Below are positions 46,511 to 56,421 of a stretch of 64,000 nucleotides of DNA, in pieces (position 1 is the first letter of the stretch; each line of letters begins with the position of its first letter). A program made the position numbers and the translations under genes. The notes beneath the pieces were generated by a model. That model was given only the letters and a program-made list of their open reading frames with translations. It ran no database searches and was not told the origin of the DNA. The DNA is taken from assembly GCF_030687535.1 (NCBI RefSeq), contig NZ_CP117437.1:5763501-5827500 (forward strand). Reading direction: 5' to 3'. The DNA is from Pseudomonas sp. FP2335 (GTDB lineage: Bacteria > Pseudomonadota > Gammaproteobacteria > Pseudomonadales > Pseudomonadaceae).

Positions 46511-46813
46511 TCCGAATCCCCCCGTGTTTGATGGATAGTCAGGGCTCTGACCGCAGCACCCGACATTGGTGCATTCACGCTCTGTTCAGTGCAACTGTAG
46601 ACGCTCACTGCGACGGTATTGCTCTATCGTCAAATATCGTTTCAATAAACACCCGAGTCCAGTCTCTTCCCGGACGCGTCCGGCGGCAAGGCACTTTGCC
46701 ATCCTTCGTGCAAATAAAAATGCCGATCACCCGTAGCACCGCCTCCACGGGCAACCCTGTTATTATCGCCGGCACACCTCCAAGCCTCTTTAAAGCAGAT
46801 CACGAGCGAATCC
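46511..46813. other. Intergenic region between algZ remnant and argH
   Basis: About 300 bp with no convincing gene. It must hold the argH promoter and whatever now drives algR. A short frame upstream of argH in the same strand (from 46528) has no family likeness. The sequence may contain further unrecognisable algZ debris. Confidence 0.4.
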
Positions 46814-48208
46814 ATGAGCACCGACAAGACCAACCAGTCCTGGGGCGGCCGCTTCAGTGAACCCGTCGACGCCTTCGTCGCCCGCTTCACCGCCTCCGTC
46901 ACCTTCGACCAGCGCCTGTACCGCCACGACATCATGGGCTCGATCGCCCACGCCACGATGCTGGCCAAGGTCGGCGTGCTGACCGACGCCGAGCGCGACA
47001 GCATCATCGATGGCCTGAACACCATCCAGGGTGAGATCGAAGCCGGCACGTTCGACTGGCGCGTCGACCTGGAAGACGTGCACATGAATATCGAGGCCCG
47101 CCTCACCGACCGCATCGGTGTGACCGGCAAGAAACTGCACACCGGCCGTAGCCGCAACGACCAGGTCGCCACCGACATCCGCCTGTGGATTCGTGACGAG
47201 ATTGACTTGATCCTGGGCGAGATCACCCGCCTGCAAAAAGGCCTGCTGGAGCAGGCCGAGCGTGAATCCGCCACCATCATGCCCGGCTTCACCCACCTGC
47301 AAACCGCACAGCCCGTGACTTTCGGCCACCACCTGCTGGCCTGGTTCGAAATGCTCAGCCGCGACTACGAGCGTCTGGTGGATTGCCGCAAGCGCGCCAA
47401 CCGCATGCCGCTGGGCAGCGCCGCACTGGCCGGCACCACCTACCCGATCGACCGCGCCTACACCGCGCAACTGCTGGGCTTCGACGCCGTGGGCGGCAAC
47501 TCTCTGGACGGCGTGTCCGACCGTGACTTCGCCATCGAATTCTGCGCTGCGGCCAGCATCGCGATGATGCACCTGTCGCGTTTCTCCGAAGAGTTGGTGC
47601 TGTGGACCAGCGCGCAATTCCAGTTCATCGACCTGCCGGACCGCTTCTGCACCGGCAGTTCGATCATGCCGCAAAAGAAAAACCCCGACGTGCCAGAGCT
47701 GGTGCGTGGCAAAAGCGGCCGCGTATTCGGCGCACTGATGGGCCTGCTGACCCTGATGAAAGGCCAGCCATTGGCCTACAACAAGGACAACCAGGAAGAC
47801 AAGGAACCGCTGTTCGACGCCGCCGACACCCTGCGCGACTCGCTGCGCGCGTTTGCCGACATGATCCCGGCGATCAAGCCCAAGCACGCGATCATGCGTG
47901 AAGCGGCGCTGCGCGGGTTCTCCACCGCGACCGACCTGGCGGACTACCTGGTACGCCGCGGCCTGCCGTTCCGTGACTGCCACGAAATCGTTGGTCACGC
48001 CGTGAAATACGGCGTGGACACCGGCAAGGACCTGGCGGAAATGAGCCTGGAAGAACTGCGCCAGTTCAGTGACCAGATCGAGCAGGATGTGTTTGCCGTG
48101 CTGACCCTGGAAGGTTCGGTGAATGCGCGTGACCATATTGGCGGGACCGCACCGGCGCAGGTGAAGGCCGCCGTTGCACGTGGCCAGGCATTGCTCGCCA
48201 GCCGCTAG
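46814..48208 (+). CDS. argH: Argininosuccinate lyase ArgH
   Basis: 464 residues, fumarase/aspartase superfamily. Signature loop '[12 protein letters not shown]' and '[16 protein letters not shown]', with the catalytic His in '[10 protein letters not shown]'. Last step of arginine synthesis: argininosuccinate to arginine and fumarate. Single gene, divergent from algR, followed by REP elements. Confidence 0.98.
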   Translation: MSTDKTNQSWGGRFSEPVDAFVARFTASVTFDQRLYRHDIMGSIAHATMLAKVGVLTDAERDSIIDGLNTIQGEIEAGTFDWRVDLEDVHMNIEARLTDRIGVTGKKLHTGRSRNDQVATDIRLWIRDEIDLILGEITRLQKGLLEQAERESATIMPGFTHLQTAQPVTFGHHLLAWFEMLSRDYERLVDCRKRANRMPLGSAALAGTTYPIDRAYTAQLLGFDAVGGNSLDGVSDRDFAIEFCAAASIAMMHLSRFSEELVLWTSAQFQFIDLPDRFCTGSSIMPQKKNPDVPELVRGKSGRVFGALMGLLTLMKGQPLAYNKDNQEDKEPLFDAADTLRDSLRAFADMIPAIKPKHAIMREAALRGFSTATDLADYLVRRGLPFRDCHEIVGHAVKYGVDTGKDLAEMSLEELRQFSDQIEQDVFAVLTLEGSVNARDHIGGTAPAQVKAAVARGQALLASR

Positions 48209-48217
48209 CTAAAAGCA

Positions 48218-48239
48218 GCGCGGGCAAGCCAGCTCCCAC
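48218..48239. repeat. Single REP arm relic
   Basis: One right-hand arm (CGGGCAAGCCAGCTCCCAC) without a partner, just after the argH stop and 36 bp before a full REPIN. Confidence 0.7.
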
Positions 48240-48274
48240 TAGAGACCGAGTACTACCAGACACCTCGGGCAAAT

Positions 48275-48361
48275 GTGGGAGCGGGCTTGCCCGCGAATAA
48301 GGTCTATCAGTTAGCTATGGGCTGACTGACACACCGCTTTCGCGAGCAAGCCCGCTCCCAC
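48275..48361. repeat. Hybrid REPIN
   Basis: Left arm is the CCCGCG subtype (GCGGGCTTGCCCGCGA) whereas the right arm is the CTCGCG subtype (TCGCGAGCAAGCCCGC). The two halves thus come from different REPIN lineages. Confidence 0.88.
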
Positions 48362-48382
48362 ACTTGATCCACTCGGGCTTGC

Positions 48383-49042
48383 TTATTTCTTGGCAGCAAT
48401 CATCGCCCTGAACGCCGGCATCGCCGCTTCCCTGTCCGCCGCGACCTTCTGGGCATTGGGCAGTGCATGCAGTTTTTCCAGCAACGCCTTGGCCGCCGGC
48501 ATCTCAGCCAGCAAATCCAGCCCAAACAGCTTCTCGCCCACCGCGCAGGCGAGGTTCACGCTGTACATGAAATACAGATCGGCAATCGTGAAGCTCTCCC
48601 CCGCCACATACGGCGCAAACTTGCCGTGCCTGCCCAGCGCACCGAACCCCAGTAGCAACTCGGACCTGGACTTCTCCTTGATCGCCTCCGGCACCGGCAT
48701 GCCCATAAACGCTTCGGGGTAACAAGTACGGGCCGGCAGCTCGATGTACAACTCGATCTCCCTGCACAGCGCCAGCACCTGGGCTCGCTGGAACGGCTCG
48801 GCGGGCAGCAGCGAAGGCCCTTCCTGGCTCTGTTCGATGTATTCGAGGATCACGCTGGTTTCGTTGATAAACCCCTGCTTGACGCCGAGGACTGGCACCT
48901 TGCCACGTGGGCTGACCGCAAAGACATCGGAGGTCTGCCCGGAAAAAAAGGGCACCTCTTCGAACGGCAGTCCCTTCTCCAGCAGCGCGAGCTTGACCAT
49001 GTTGTAGTAGTTGCTGACCGAGAATCCGTAGAGCTTGAGCAT
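48383..49042 (-). CDS. Glutathione S-transferase family protein
   Basis: 219 residues. N-terminal thioredoxin-like domain 'MLKLYGFSVSNYYNMVKLALLEKGLPFEEVPF' with the Ser/Tyr region near residue 9-12, the cis-Pro motif 'GKVPVLGV', 'ETSVILEYIEQ', and an all-helical C-terminal domain with 'FTIADLYFMYSVN'. Conjugates or reduces with glutathione in the cytosol; substrate unknown. GGAGG precedes the ATG. Confidence 0.93.
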   Translation of the reverse strand: MLKLYGFSVSNYYNMVKLALLEKGLPFEEVPFFSGQTSDVFAVSPRGKVPVLGVKQGFINETSVILEYIEQSQEGPSLLPAEPFQRAQVLALCREIELYIELPARTCYPEAFMGMPVPEAIKEKSRSELLLGFGALGRHGKFAPYVAGESFTIADLYFMYSVNLACAVGEKLFGLDLLAEMPAAKALLEKLHALPNAQKVAADREAAMPAFRAMIAAKK

Positions 49043-49169
49043 TGCTGGCGCCTCCAGGCCGGGAATGGGGTTGGCTGCAAGGGTTATAGCTCCCAGAGCC
49101 CGACGTTGCCAGCAGCATCACCCGCCTGAATGGGGGTAGACTGGCGCCCTTTCCTGTGAGGAGCCTGCC

Positions 49170-49454
49170 ATGAGCGAGCCGACCGATATCGACAACGACG
49201 AAGAAGAATTCGCCGAAAACACCCTGATCGAAGCGATCGAGAACCAGATCGAAAGCGAAAACCCACCAGCGGCCAAGGCCACGTTCAACAAGTTGACCCT
49301 GGTGGGTTACGAGCGTGAAGAAATCCTGCAACTGATGGCCCACGTGCTGGCTGTCGAGATTGATGCGCTGCTGGAAGAGGACCGTGCGTTCAATACCGAA
49401 TGGTATGAAACTGCACTGCGCGCCCTGCCGGATCTGCCGCCGGAAAAGCAATAA
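49170..49454 (+). CDS. Conserved small acidic protein, unknown function
   Basis: 94 residues. Very acidic N-terminus (SEPTDIDNDEEEFAENT) and a helical core 'KATFNKLTLVGYEREEILQLMAHVLAVEIDALLEEDR'. GAGGAG precedes the ATG. No known domain recognised, though codon use and ribosome site support a real gene. No signal peptide; probably cytosolic. Short gap (96 bp) to the following small gene, which may be co-transcribed. Confidence 0.78.
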   Translation: MSEPTDIDNDEEEFAENTLIEAIENQIESENPPAAKATFNKLTLVGYEREEILQLMAHVLAVEIDALLEEDRAFNTEWYETALRALPDLPPEKQ

Positions 49455-49550
49455 TCCAAGGGCGCAGCAACACGCTGGACAGTTCGGCAAAGTGCGTTCA
49501 CCTTATGGCCTGCTAGCCTCTAATAAATTCTTAGAAAGTCTGGAGTCCTT

Positions 49551-49805
49551 ATGTCGTATACCCCTGAGTTGGTTGCCGAACTGGAAATCCTTGTACTCTT
49601 CCCATTGGACAGCACCAAGGAAGGTCTGAAAGTCCACCAGACCGCCGCTCCCACTGCTATCGCCGCAGCCAAGCGCCTCCACGCCAAAGGACTTATCGAC
49701 CAGCCGGACGGAGGCTACCTGACCAGCCTTGGCCGTGACGCTGCAGAGCAGGCCCAAACCCTGCTGACCATCCTGACCACCGCCAGTACCAAAGAAGCCG
49801 CCTGA
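49551..49805 (+). CDS. TIGR02647 family small protein (DNA-binding-like)
   Basis: 84 residues: 'SYTPELVAELEILVLFPLDSTKEGLKVHQTAAPTAIAAAKRL', then a wing-like 'DGGYLTSLGRDAAEQAQTLL'. The layout suggests a winged-helix fold, consistent with the TIGR02647 family, which is annotated as possible DNA-binding. GGAG stands 6 nt before the ATG. A 9-bp stem with a GU pair lies downstream (49825-49847) without a T-tract. Targets unknown. Confidence 0.8.
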   Translation: MSYTPELVAELEILVLFPLDSTKEGLKVHQTAAPTAIAAAKRLHAKGLIDQPDGGYLTSLGRDAAEQAQTLLTILTTASTKEAA

Positions 49806-49975
49806 CGCTCGATACCCGCCCATGGAGTCCGCCCAATGCGGATTCCGGGGGCGCTGCTGTGAAAGGGTTAAAGTTCTGACGTCAAAGACCGATTACCCTC
49901 TAAACCTCCTATGCTCCTGGCGGTAAACTCCAATACGGCCGCCCACGTCGGGCCCTGCGCGCCACCGAGCTCGAC

Positions 49976-52816
49976 ATGACCCGCACCCATGAAATCCGCC
50001 CTGACCTGGACGAAGGCATCGACCGCAAGGTGCTGGCCCAACTGCGTGCGCGCTTCATGGCGCTCAACGACGGCCGCATGGCCCGGGCTGTCGAGGGGCT
50101 GACACCACGCCAACAAAGCGTGTTGACCCTGTTGCCGCTGTTCTTCCACGTCAATCATCCGCTGTTGCCCGGCTACGTCTCCGGAAGCACGCCGGCCGGG
50201 CTGTCGAATTTCGAACCCGACACCCAAGCCCTGGCCGAAGCCCAGCGCCTGACCCGTTCGTTTTCCTATAAGCCACGCCACGGCAACCCGCCGCAGCCGA
50301 TCCACGGCCTGTTTCTGATGGGCAGCCTCGGCACCCTGGCCCAGGCCGACCAGAGCGATATGGACGTGTGGGTCTGCCACGCCCCGGACCTCGGCGAAAA
50401 CGAACTGGCCGAGTTGCGCAAGAAGTGTCAGTTGCTGGAAACCTGGGCCCTGGGCATGGGCGCCGAAGCGCATTTCTTCCTGATCGAGCCGACACGCTTT
50501 GTACTGGGCGAGCGCGACACCCAGCTCAGTTCCGACGACTGCGGTACCACCCAGCACTACTTGCTGCTGGACGAGTTCTACCGTACCGCCATCTGGCTGG
50601 CCGGACGCACGCCGATCTGGTGGCTGGTGCCGGTGTATGAAGAAACCCGCTACGCCGAATTCACCCACACGCTGATCTCCAAGCGCTTTATCCGCGCCGA
50701 CGAAACCCTCGACCTCGGCCATCTGGCGCGCATCCCTCCGGGGGAGTTCATCGGCGCCGGGCTGTGGCAGCTGTTCAAGGGCATCGAATCACCCTACAAA
50801 TCGGTGCTCAAGCTGCTGCTGACCGAGGTCTACGCCAGCGAACACCCCCACGTGCATTGCTTGAGCCTGCGGTTCAAGCGGGCGGTGTTCGCCAATCAGA
50901 TCGACCTCGACGAGTTGGACCCCTACATCGTGGTCTACCGCCGCATCGAGGAATACCTCAAGGCACGCAACGAGCCCGAGCGTCTGGAACTGGTGCGACG
51001 CGCCCTGTACCTGAAGGTCAACCGCAAGCTCAGCGCTGGCCAGCGCACCACCAGCTGGCAACGCTTGCTGCTGGAGCGGCTGGCCCACGAATGGGGCTGG
51101 GACCAACGCCAGCTGGCCCTGCTCGACAGCCGCAGCCAATGGAAAGTGCGCCAGGTTGCCTCCGAGCGCCGCGCTCTGGTCAACGAGCTGAACTACAGCT
51201 ACCGCTTCCTTACCCAGTTCGCCCGCACCGAGCAGACCGTCAGCCTGATCAACAAGCGCGACCTGAATGTACTCGGCCGCCGCCTGTATGCCGCGTTCGA
51301 GCGCAAGGCCAGCAAAGTCGAGTTCATCAACCCCGGCATCGCCCCGGACCTGGCTGAAGACACCCTGACCCTGGTGCAATCGCCCAACCGTAAGGAGCCC
51401 GGTCAACATTACTGGGGCCTGTACAACGGCAACCTCACAGCCCAGGAATCGGAACACTTCGCGCCGATCAAACGCAGCCGCGACCTGCTGGAGATGCTCA
51501 CCTGGTGCCATCGCAACGGCGTCATCGACAGCAGCACCCGCCTGGCGCTGCACCCTGGCATCAGCGACATGACCGAATTCGAGCTGTTCAACCTGCTCGG
51601 CAGTCTGCAACAGACGGTCGCCCTGCCCCTGGCCAGTGTCGATGAAGAACGCCTGCTGCGCTCGGCCGTGCCAGAGGAAGTGCTGCTGTTGATCAACGTC
51701 GGCGTCGACCCGCTCAAGCACCACCGCGACCTGAACATCCTGATGACCACCGAGCGTACCGACTCCCTGAGCTACGCCGGGGTGCGTGACAACCTGGTCC
51801 TGACCCTGGATCAGGTCACGCTCAATAGTTGGAACGAGGTGCTGGTCAGCCGCTACGACGGCCCGCACGCCCTGCTCGATTGCCTGCGCGACTACCTGAA
51901 CCAACTGCCGTCGGATCACCTGCCACGCCTGCGGGTGCGCTGTTTCTGTCACAACCGTGCGCAGTTCATTGCCCAGCGCGTCGAGGACATCTTCGACACC
52001 GCGCAGAACCTGCTGCTGGCTCAAGGCAATCACCGCTACCTGTTGCAGGTGCAGCAGCACTATCACGTGATGGAGCTGGTGCCGGGCCAGGCCACCCACG
52101 TACCGCTGCCAACCCAGGACGCATTGATCAGCTACCTCAGCGAAGAGCTGGCAGGCTACAGCCCGCTGCACCTGGACGCCATGGCACTGGAAGGCGACGA
52201 CCTGGCGCTGTTGCTGCCCATGGGCCTGGCCGATTGCGTGCAGGTGTTCTACCGGGTCAACGACGGTGTTGCCGAGCTGTACGTGCTGGATGAGTTCAAC
52301 GCGCTCTGGCGCCAGCAATTGCCGTTTCATGATGAGCAGAGCCTGTTGGCGCCGCTGCAGCGCTTCCTGCAATCGATCATCTATCGACGCGAAGCACTGG
52401 CACCGCTGGACAACAGGCAACCCTTGGGTGAAGTGCAAATCCTGTATTACCAACTGTTGCCGTCGGGCAGCAATCGCGCGCGCAGCGTCGAGCCGCGTCC
52501 GGCGCCGCAGAACTCGGCCAACAAACCGTTTTATGACGTGCAGGCGATTATTGGCAAGGCCGCACCGGGCCAGGTGGGCGTTACCTTGTATTGCAATCAG
52601 CGGGAGTTCTGCGAACTGGAATTTGGCGACCAGCTCTTTAGCGTGGTCGCTCAGGAGATCGTCGGGCAGCGCCGGGAAACCGAGCGCTACCGCTGCTACA
52701 TCACCGATCTGGACCTGTCGGGCCTGCTCGGCGACGTGCAAAGCCCGAGCAACCTGTACCTGCGTTACAAGGCCGAGCTGGAGCTTTCGCTCAACGCGGC
52801 GCTGAAGCAGATTTAG
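49976..52816 (+). CDS. cyaA: Class I adenylate cyclase CyaA
   Basis: 946 residues. N-terminal catalytic half of the enterobacterial-type cyclase: 'LFLMGSLGTLAQADQSDMDVWVCHAP' carries the nucleotidyltransferase G-S and D-x-D motif, and 'DDCGTTQHYLLLDEFYRTAIWLAG' follows; the C-terminal half is regulatory. Makes cAMP for Vfr/Crp. Its stop overlaps that of rnk by 4 nt. In P. aeruginosa the class I CyaA is a secondary source of cAMP beside CyaB. Confidence 0.96.
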   Translation: MTRTHEIRPDLDEGIDRKVLAQLRARFMALNDGRMARAVEGLTPRQQSVLTLLPLFFHVNHPLLPGYVSGSTPAGLSNFEPDTQALAEAQRLTRSFSYKPRHGNPPQPIHGLFLMGSLGTLAQADQSDMDVWVCHAPDLGENELAELRKKCQLLETWALGMGAEAHFFLIEPTRFVLGERDTQLSSDDCGTTQHYLLLDEFYRTAIWLAGRTPIWWLVPVYEETRYAEFTHTLISKRFIRADETLDLGHLARIPPGEFIGAGLWQLFKGIESPYKSVLKLLLTEVYASEHPHVHCLSLRFKRAVFANQIDLDELDPYIVVYRRIEEYLKARNEPERLELVRRALYLKVNRKLSAGQRTTSWQRLLLERLAHEWGWDQRQLALLDSRSQWKVRQVASERRALVNELNYSYRFLTQFARTEQTVSLINKRDLNVLGRRLYAAFERKASKVEFINPGIAPDLAEDTLTLVQSPNRKEPGQHYWGLYNGNLTAQESEHFAPIKRSRDLLEMLTWCHRNGVIDSSTRLALHPGISDMTEFELFNLLGSLQQTVALPLASVDEERLLRSAVPEEVLLLINVGVDPLKHHRDLNILMTTERTDSLSYAGVRDNLVLTLDQVTLNSWNEVLVSRYDGPHALLDCLRDYLNQLPSDHLPRLRVRCFCHNRAQFIAQRVEDIFDTAQNLLLAQGNHRYLLQVQQHYHVMELVPGQATHVPLPTQDALISYLSEELAGYSPLHLDAMALEGDDLALLLPMGLADCVQVFYRVNDGVAELYVLDEFNALWRQQLPFHDEQSLLAPLQRFLQSIIYRREALAPLDNRQPLGEVQILYYQLLPSGSNRARSVEPRPAPQNSANKPFYDVQAIIGKAAPGQVGVTLYCNQREFCELEFGDQLFSVVAQEIVGQRRETERYRCYITDLDLSGLLGDVQSPSNLYLRYKAELELSLNAALKQI

Positions 52817-53226
52817 AGCGGGAAGGCGCCGCCGTCCTTGGGCTGGCCGTCAACACTGAGCAGTTCCAGCTTGAGGGTCTTGCCGCCGGGCGCCGGCCAG
52901 TCGATATGCTGGCCCACTTGCAGGCCCAGCAACGCGCTGCCCACAGGTGCCAGGATCGAGATCTTGCCTTCATCGGCATTCGCGTGTTTCGGGTAGACCA
53001 GGGTCAGGTGGTAGTCCTTGCCACTGCCTTGTTCACGGCAATGCACGCTGGAGTTCATGGTCACGACACCCGCAGGCACTTCATCGTGGCCAACCACCTC
53101 TTCGGCGCGGTCGAGTTCGGCTTGCAATGCTTCGACGCCAGGAGACTCGTCGCCCAGGCGGTCGATCAGTTGCTCCAGACGCTGCACGTCAAGACGGGTG
53201 AGGATGATGGACGGTGCGGTGGTCAT
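52813..53226 (-). CDS. rnk: Nucleoside diphosphate kinase regulator Rnk
   Basis: 137 residues. N-terminal coiled coil 'RLDVQRLEQLIDRLG' and C-terminal GreA/GreB-like FKBP domain ('YHLTLVYPKHANADEGKISILAPVGSALLGLQVGQHIDW'). Binds RNA polymerase in the secondary-channel family manner and influences nucleoside diphosphate kinase levels and alginate in P. aeruginosa. AGGAG upstream. Convergent with cyaA. Confidence 0.94.
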   Translation of the reverse strand: MTTAPSIILTRLDVQRLEQLIDRLGDESPGVEALQAELDRAEEVVGHDEVPAGVVTMNSSVHCREQGSGKDYHLTLVYPKHANADEGKISILAPVGSALLGLQVGQHIDWPAPGGKTLKLELLSVDGQPKDGGAFPL

Positions 53227-53252
53227 GATTCAGGCAGACTCCTTTTTTCTGC

Positions 53253-53290
53253 ACAAAAAAGCAAAACCCCGCCAGAAAAAGGCGGGGTTC
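53253..53290 (-). terminator. Intrinsic terminator after the DUF1289 gene
   Basis: On the minus strand, stem AACCCCGCC / GGCGGGGTT with a 7-nt T-rich loop and a T-rich tail, between the cyaY-DUF1289 pair and rnk. Confidence 0.9.
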
Positions 53291-53357
53291 TCACTGGCCT
53301 CGATGAGTTGAGGCGTAGCCGGACACTACCACAGCGTCACAAATAAACAAGACGACC

Positions 53358-53579
53358 TCAGGCGCCAGCCCTGCGCTGCTCGGCCTCGGCGCAAATCACC
53401 CGGCGCCGCGCATCGTCGGCGGAGCGCCATTCACGGATGTCTTCGACGTGACGGAAGCAGCCGCGGCAGACTTTTTCCTCGTCCAGGCGACACAAACTGA
53501 TACAAGGTGACGGCACCGCCGGGCTGACATTGCTGAACAGCGGCTTGGGCGGACGTACGGGAGCGGGCTGCGTCACCAT
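53358..53579 (-). CDS. DUF1289 domain protein
   Basis: 73 residues. The pattern S-P-C-I-S-L-C-x-L-D-E...C-x-G-C-F-R...W is the four-cysteine DUF1289 module, likely a metal or iron-sulfur binding knuckle. The ATG shares one base with the cyaY stop (TGATG), linking it to an iron-donor gene. Function unknown; the context hints at iron-sulfur metabolism. Confidence 0.9.
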   Translation of the reverse strand: MVTQPAPVRPPKPLFSNVSPAVPSPCISLCRLDEEKVCRGCFRHVEDIREWRSADDARRRVICAEAEQRRAGA

Positions 53580-53911
53580 CAGATCTCGTCGAAGTCCAGC
53601 TCGGCGCCGGTGTATTCGTGGACCAGGCGCGCAAGCATTTCGCCCAACAACTCTTCACTCTTGTCGCACTGCCATTTGCCGCTTTCTTCGTCGTAGTCGA
53701 AGTGCACGCCACCGGAACGCGCCGCCAGCCACAGCTGACGCAGCGGCTCCTGGCGGCTGAAGATCAGTTGTTGGCCACTCTCGAACTTGACGGTCAGCAC
53801 GCCAGCCGAATTCTCCAGGTCTACATCCAGGCCGCTGTCGTCGAAAATATCTTCCAGCGCCTGCTGGGTCGCATCCACCAAGTCGTGAAAACGGGCTTCG
53901 GTCAAACTCAT
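53579..53911 (-). CDS. cyaY: Frataxin homologue CyaY
   Basis: 110 residues, alpha-beta frataxin fold. Acidic first helix 'FHDLVDATQQALEDIFDDSGLDVDLE' for iron binding, and 'QQLIFSRQEPLRQLWLAARSGGVHFDY'. Regulates IscS-driven iron-sulfur assembly in the cytosol. Divergent from lptM by about 240 bp and coupled to the DUF1289 gene. Confidence 0.96.
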   Translation of the reverse strand: MSLTEARFHDLVDATQQALEDIFDDSGLDVDLENSAGVLTVKFESGQQLIFSRQEPLRQLWLAARSGGVHFDYDEESGKWQCDKSEELLGEMLARLVHEYTGAELDFDEI

Positions 53912-54149
53912 TGTGGCAACCTCAAAAGTGTCTGGTTTTGCTCAAGCGCCGCACGATACGGGCGAGCCCGGCCGATTGCAAAGGATACCGATTCCATCGC
54001 GATTGGCGGTATGAAATATCCCCAGTCAGCGTAGTCCGCTTCGCAGCCATCTCGGCAAACCCCCGCCGGACGGGTATTTCAGCGCATAGGCAAGCTGGCG
54101 GGTGGTCGGTATACTCGGGCGCAATTAATGCATATTCAAGGATTTCGCC

Positions 54150-54317
54150 ATGAAGCGCCTGATCTCTTCCCTTGCTGCGCTCGTCGCGGTCGCTTGCCTC
54201 GTTAGTGCCTGTGGTCAAAAAGGCCCGCTGTACCTGCCCGACGACAGTAAAGACCCGAATGAACAGGCGCAATCGTCGCAAAAATCTGCAAAAGCGCATA
54301 AGCACGACACCTACTAA
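54150..54317 (+). CDS. lptM: LptM/LppL small lipoprotein (YifL family)
   Basis: 55 residues. Signal peptide with lipobox L-V-S-A-C19, followed by the family motif [10 protein letters not shown], then a Lys/Ser/Gln tail. In E. coli LptM (YifL) helps the LptD lipopolysaccharide translocon form its disulfides at the outer membrane. AGGA lies 8 nt before the ATG and lysA starts 9 nt after the stop, the order known as lppL-lysA-dapF in Pseudomonas. Confidence 0.93.
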   Translation: MKRLISSLAALVAVACLVSACGQKGPLYLPDDSKDPNEQAQSSQKSAKAHKHDTY

Positions 54318-54326
54318 GGGACATTC

Positions 54327-55574
54327 ATGGACGCTTTTAACTACCGGAACGGCGAGCTGTTCGCGGAAGGCGTGGCGCTGTCCGCGATTGCCGAACGTTT
54401 TGGCACCCCGACCTACGTGTACTCCCGTGCGCACATCGAAGCCCAATACCGCAGCTTTGCCGACGCGCTGGAAGGCACGCCGAGCCTGGTGTGCTACGCG
54501 GTCAAGGCCAACTCCAACCTGGGTGTACTGAATGTCCTGGCGCGCTTGGGCGCTGGTTTCGACATCGTCTCCCGTGGCGAGCTCGAACGTGTACTGGCCG
54601 CCGGCGGCCAGGCTGACAAGATCGTATTCTCCGGCGTCGGCAAGAGCCGCGACGACATGCGCCGCGCCCTCGAAGTCGGCGTGCACTGCTTCAACGTCGA
54701 ATCCACCGACGAGCTGGAACGCCTGCAAGTGGTGGCCGCCGAGATGGGCGTTCGCGCGCCGATCTCCCTGCGCGTCAACCCGGACGTCGACGCCGGCACC
54801 CACCCGTACATTTCCACCGGTCTCAAAGAGAACAAGTTCGGCATCGCCATTGCCGACGCCGAGGACGTGTACATCCGCGCCGCCCAACTGCCAAACCTGG
54901 AAGTACTGGGTGTCGACTGCCATATCGGCTCGCAACTGACCACCCTGCCACCGTTCCTCGACGCCCTCGACCGCCTGCTGGCACTGGTCGACCGCCTCGG
55001 TGAGTGCGGCATCTACCTGCACCACATCGACCTCGGTGGTGGCGTAGGTGTGCGTTACCGCGATGAAGAGCCGCCGCAGATCGCCGACTACATCAAGGCT
55101 GTGCGCGAGCGCATCGAAGGCCGTGGCCTGGCGCTGCTGTTCGAGCCGGGCCGCTATATCGTCGCCAACGCCGGCGTGCTGCTGACCCAGGTCGAGTACC
55201 TCAAGCACACCGAACACAAGGATTTCGCCATCGTCGACGCGGCGATGAACGACCTGATCCGCCCAGCGCTGTACCAGGCCTGGATGAACGTCACCGCCGT
55301 AACCCCTCGCGACAGCGAAGCGCGCGCCTACGACATCGTCGGCCCGATCTGCGAGACCGGCGACTTCCTGGCCAAGGATCGTCAGCTGGCCCTGGAAGAA
55401 GGCGACCTGCTGGCCGTGCATTCGGCCGGTGCCTACGGGTTTGTCATGAGTTCCAACTACAACACCCGCGGGCGTACCGCCGAGGTGCTGGTGGACGGTG
55501 ATCAAGCGTTTGAAGTGCGTCGCCGCGAGACGGTAGCCGAGTTGTATGCTGGCGAAAGCCTGCTGCCGGAGTAA
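54327..55574 (+). CDS. lysA: Diaminopimelate decarboxylase LysA
   Basis: 415 residues. Alanine-racemase-type PLP barrel: Schiff-base K60 in '[10 protein letters not shown]', 'HIGSQL' and '[15 protein letters not shown]', and active-site Cys from the partner subunit in 'GPICETGD'. Converts meso-diaminopimelate to lysine. Followed 3 nt later by dapF, which makes its substrate, so two consecutive lysine/peptidoglycan-precursor steps share an operon. Confidence 0.97.
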   Translation: MDAFNYRNGELFAEGVALSAIAERFGTPTYVYSRAHIEAQYRSFADALEGTPSLVCYAVKANSNLGVLNVLARLGAGFDIVSRGELERVLAAGGQADKIVFSGVGKSRDDMRRALEVGVHCFNVESTDELERLQVVAAEMGVRAPISLRVNPDVDAGTHPYISTGLKENKFGIAIADAEDVYIRAAQLPNLEVLGVDCHIGSQLTTLPPFLDALDRLLALVDRLGECGIYLHHIDLGGGVGVRYRDEEPPQIADYIKAVRERIEGRGLALLFEPGRYIVANAGVLLTQVEYLKHTEHKDFAIVDAAMNDLIRPALYQAWMNVTAVTPRDSEARAYDIVGPICETGDFLAKDRQLALEEGDLLAVHSAGAYGFVMSSNYNTRGRTAEVLVDGDQAFEVRRRETVAELYAGESLLPE

Positions 55575-55577
55575 GCC

Positions 55578-56408
55578 ATGCTGCTGCGTTTTACCAAGAT
55601 GCACGGGCTGGGCAATGATTTCATGGTCCTCGACCTGGTCAGCCAGCACGCGCATATCCTGCCCAAACACGCTAAACAGTGGGGCGACCGTCACACCGGC
55701 ATCGGTTTCGACCAATTGCTGATCGTCGAGGCGCCGAGCAACCCGGAGGTGGATTTCCGTTACCGGATCTTCAACGCCGACGGCTCCGAAGTGGAACAGT
55801 GCGGCAACGGCGCGCGCTGCTTTGCGCGTTTTGTGCTGGACAAGCGCCTGACCGCCAAGCGCCAGATCCGCGTCGAGACCAAGAGCGGCGTGATCGAACT
55901 GGACGTCCGCAACGACGGCCAGATCAGCGTCAACATGGGCGCGCCACGCCTGGTGCCGGCGGACATTCCGTTCCAGGCCACCGAGCAGGCCGCCAGCTAC
56001 ACGGTCGACGTCGACGGGCAGAGTGTCGAGCTGGCCGCCGTGTCCATGGGCAACCCCCATGCGGTACTGCGGGTCCACGACATCAATAACGCGCCCGTAC
56101 ACGAATTGGGGCCCAAGCTCGAACACCACCCGCGCTTTCCGGCCCGGGTCAACGTAGGTTTCCTGCAGGTGATCGACCGTTCCCGCGCGCAATTGCGCGT
56201 CTGGGAACGCGGTGCCGGCGAAACCCAGGCTTGCGGCACCGGTGCTTGCGCCGCTGCCGTGGCCGCGATCAGCCAGGGGTGGATGGATTCGCCACTGTTG
56301 ATCGACCTGCCCGGCGGACGTCTGTCCATCGAATGGGCAGGCCCTGGCCACCCGGTACTGATGACCGGGCCGGCCTCGCGTGTATACGAAGGACAGGTCC
56401 GTCTATGA
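55578..56408 (+). CDS. dapF: Diaminopimelate epimerase DapF
   Basis: 276 residues, two-fold pseudo-symmetric. Catalytic cysteines C75 (EQCGNGARC) and C219 (QACGTGAC). Turns LL- into meso-diaminopimelate for lysine and peptidoglycan. The ribosome site GGAG lies in the end of lysA. A DUF484 gene starts 13 nt after it. Confidence 0.97.
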   Translation: MLLRFTKMHGLGNDFMVLDLVSQHAHILPKHAKQWGDRHTGIGFDQLLIVEAPSNPEVDFRYRIFNADGSEVEQCGNGARCFARFVLDKRLTAKRQIRVETKSGVIELDVRNDGQISVNMGAPRLVPADIPFQATEQAASYTVDVDGQSVELAAVSMGNPHAVLRVHDINNAPVHELGPKLEHHPRFPARVNVGFLQVIDRSRAQLRVWERGAGETQACGTGACAAAVAAISQGWMDSPLLIDLPGGRLSIEWAGPGHPVLMTGPASRVYEGQVRL

Positions 56409-56421
56409 GTGAGCCCAGCCA

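Noticed and set aside
46528..46860. A 110-codon plus-strand frame running into argH
   Set aside because: It overlaps the start of argH in another frame and has no coding character.
53922..56351. An 809-codon minus-strand frame opposite lptM, lysA and dapF
   Set aside because: Mirror frame of highly conserved enzymes in high-GC DNA; composition typical of antisense shadows.
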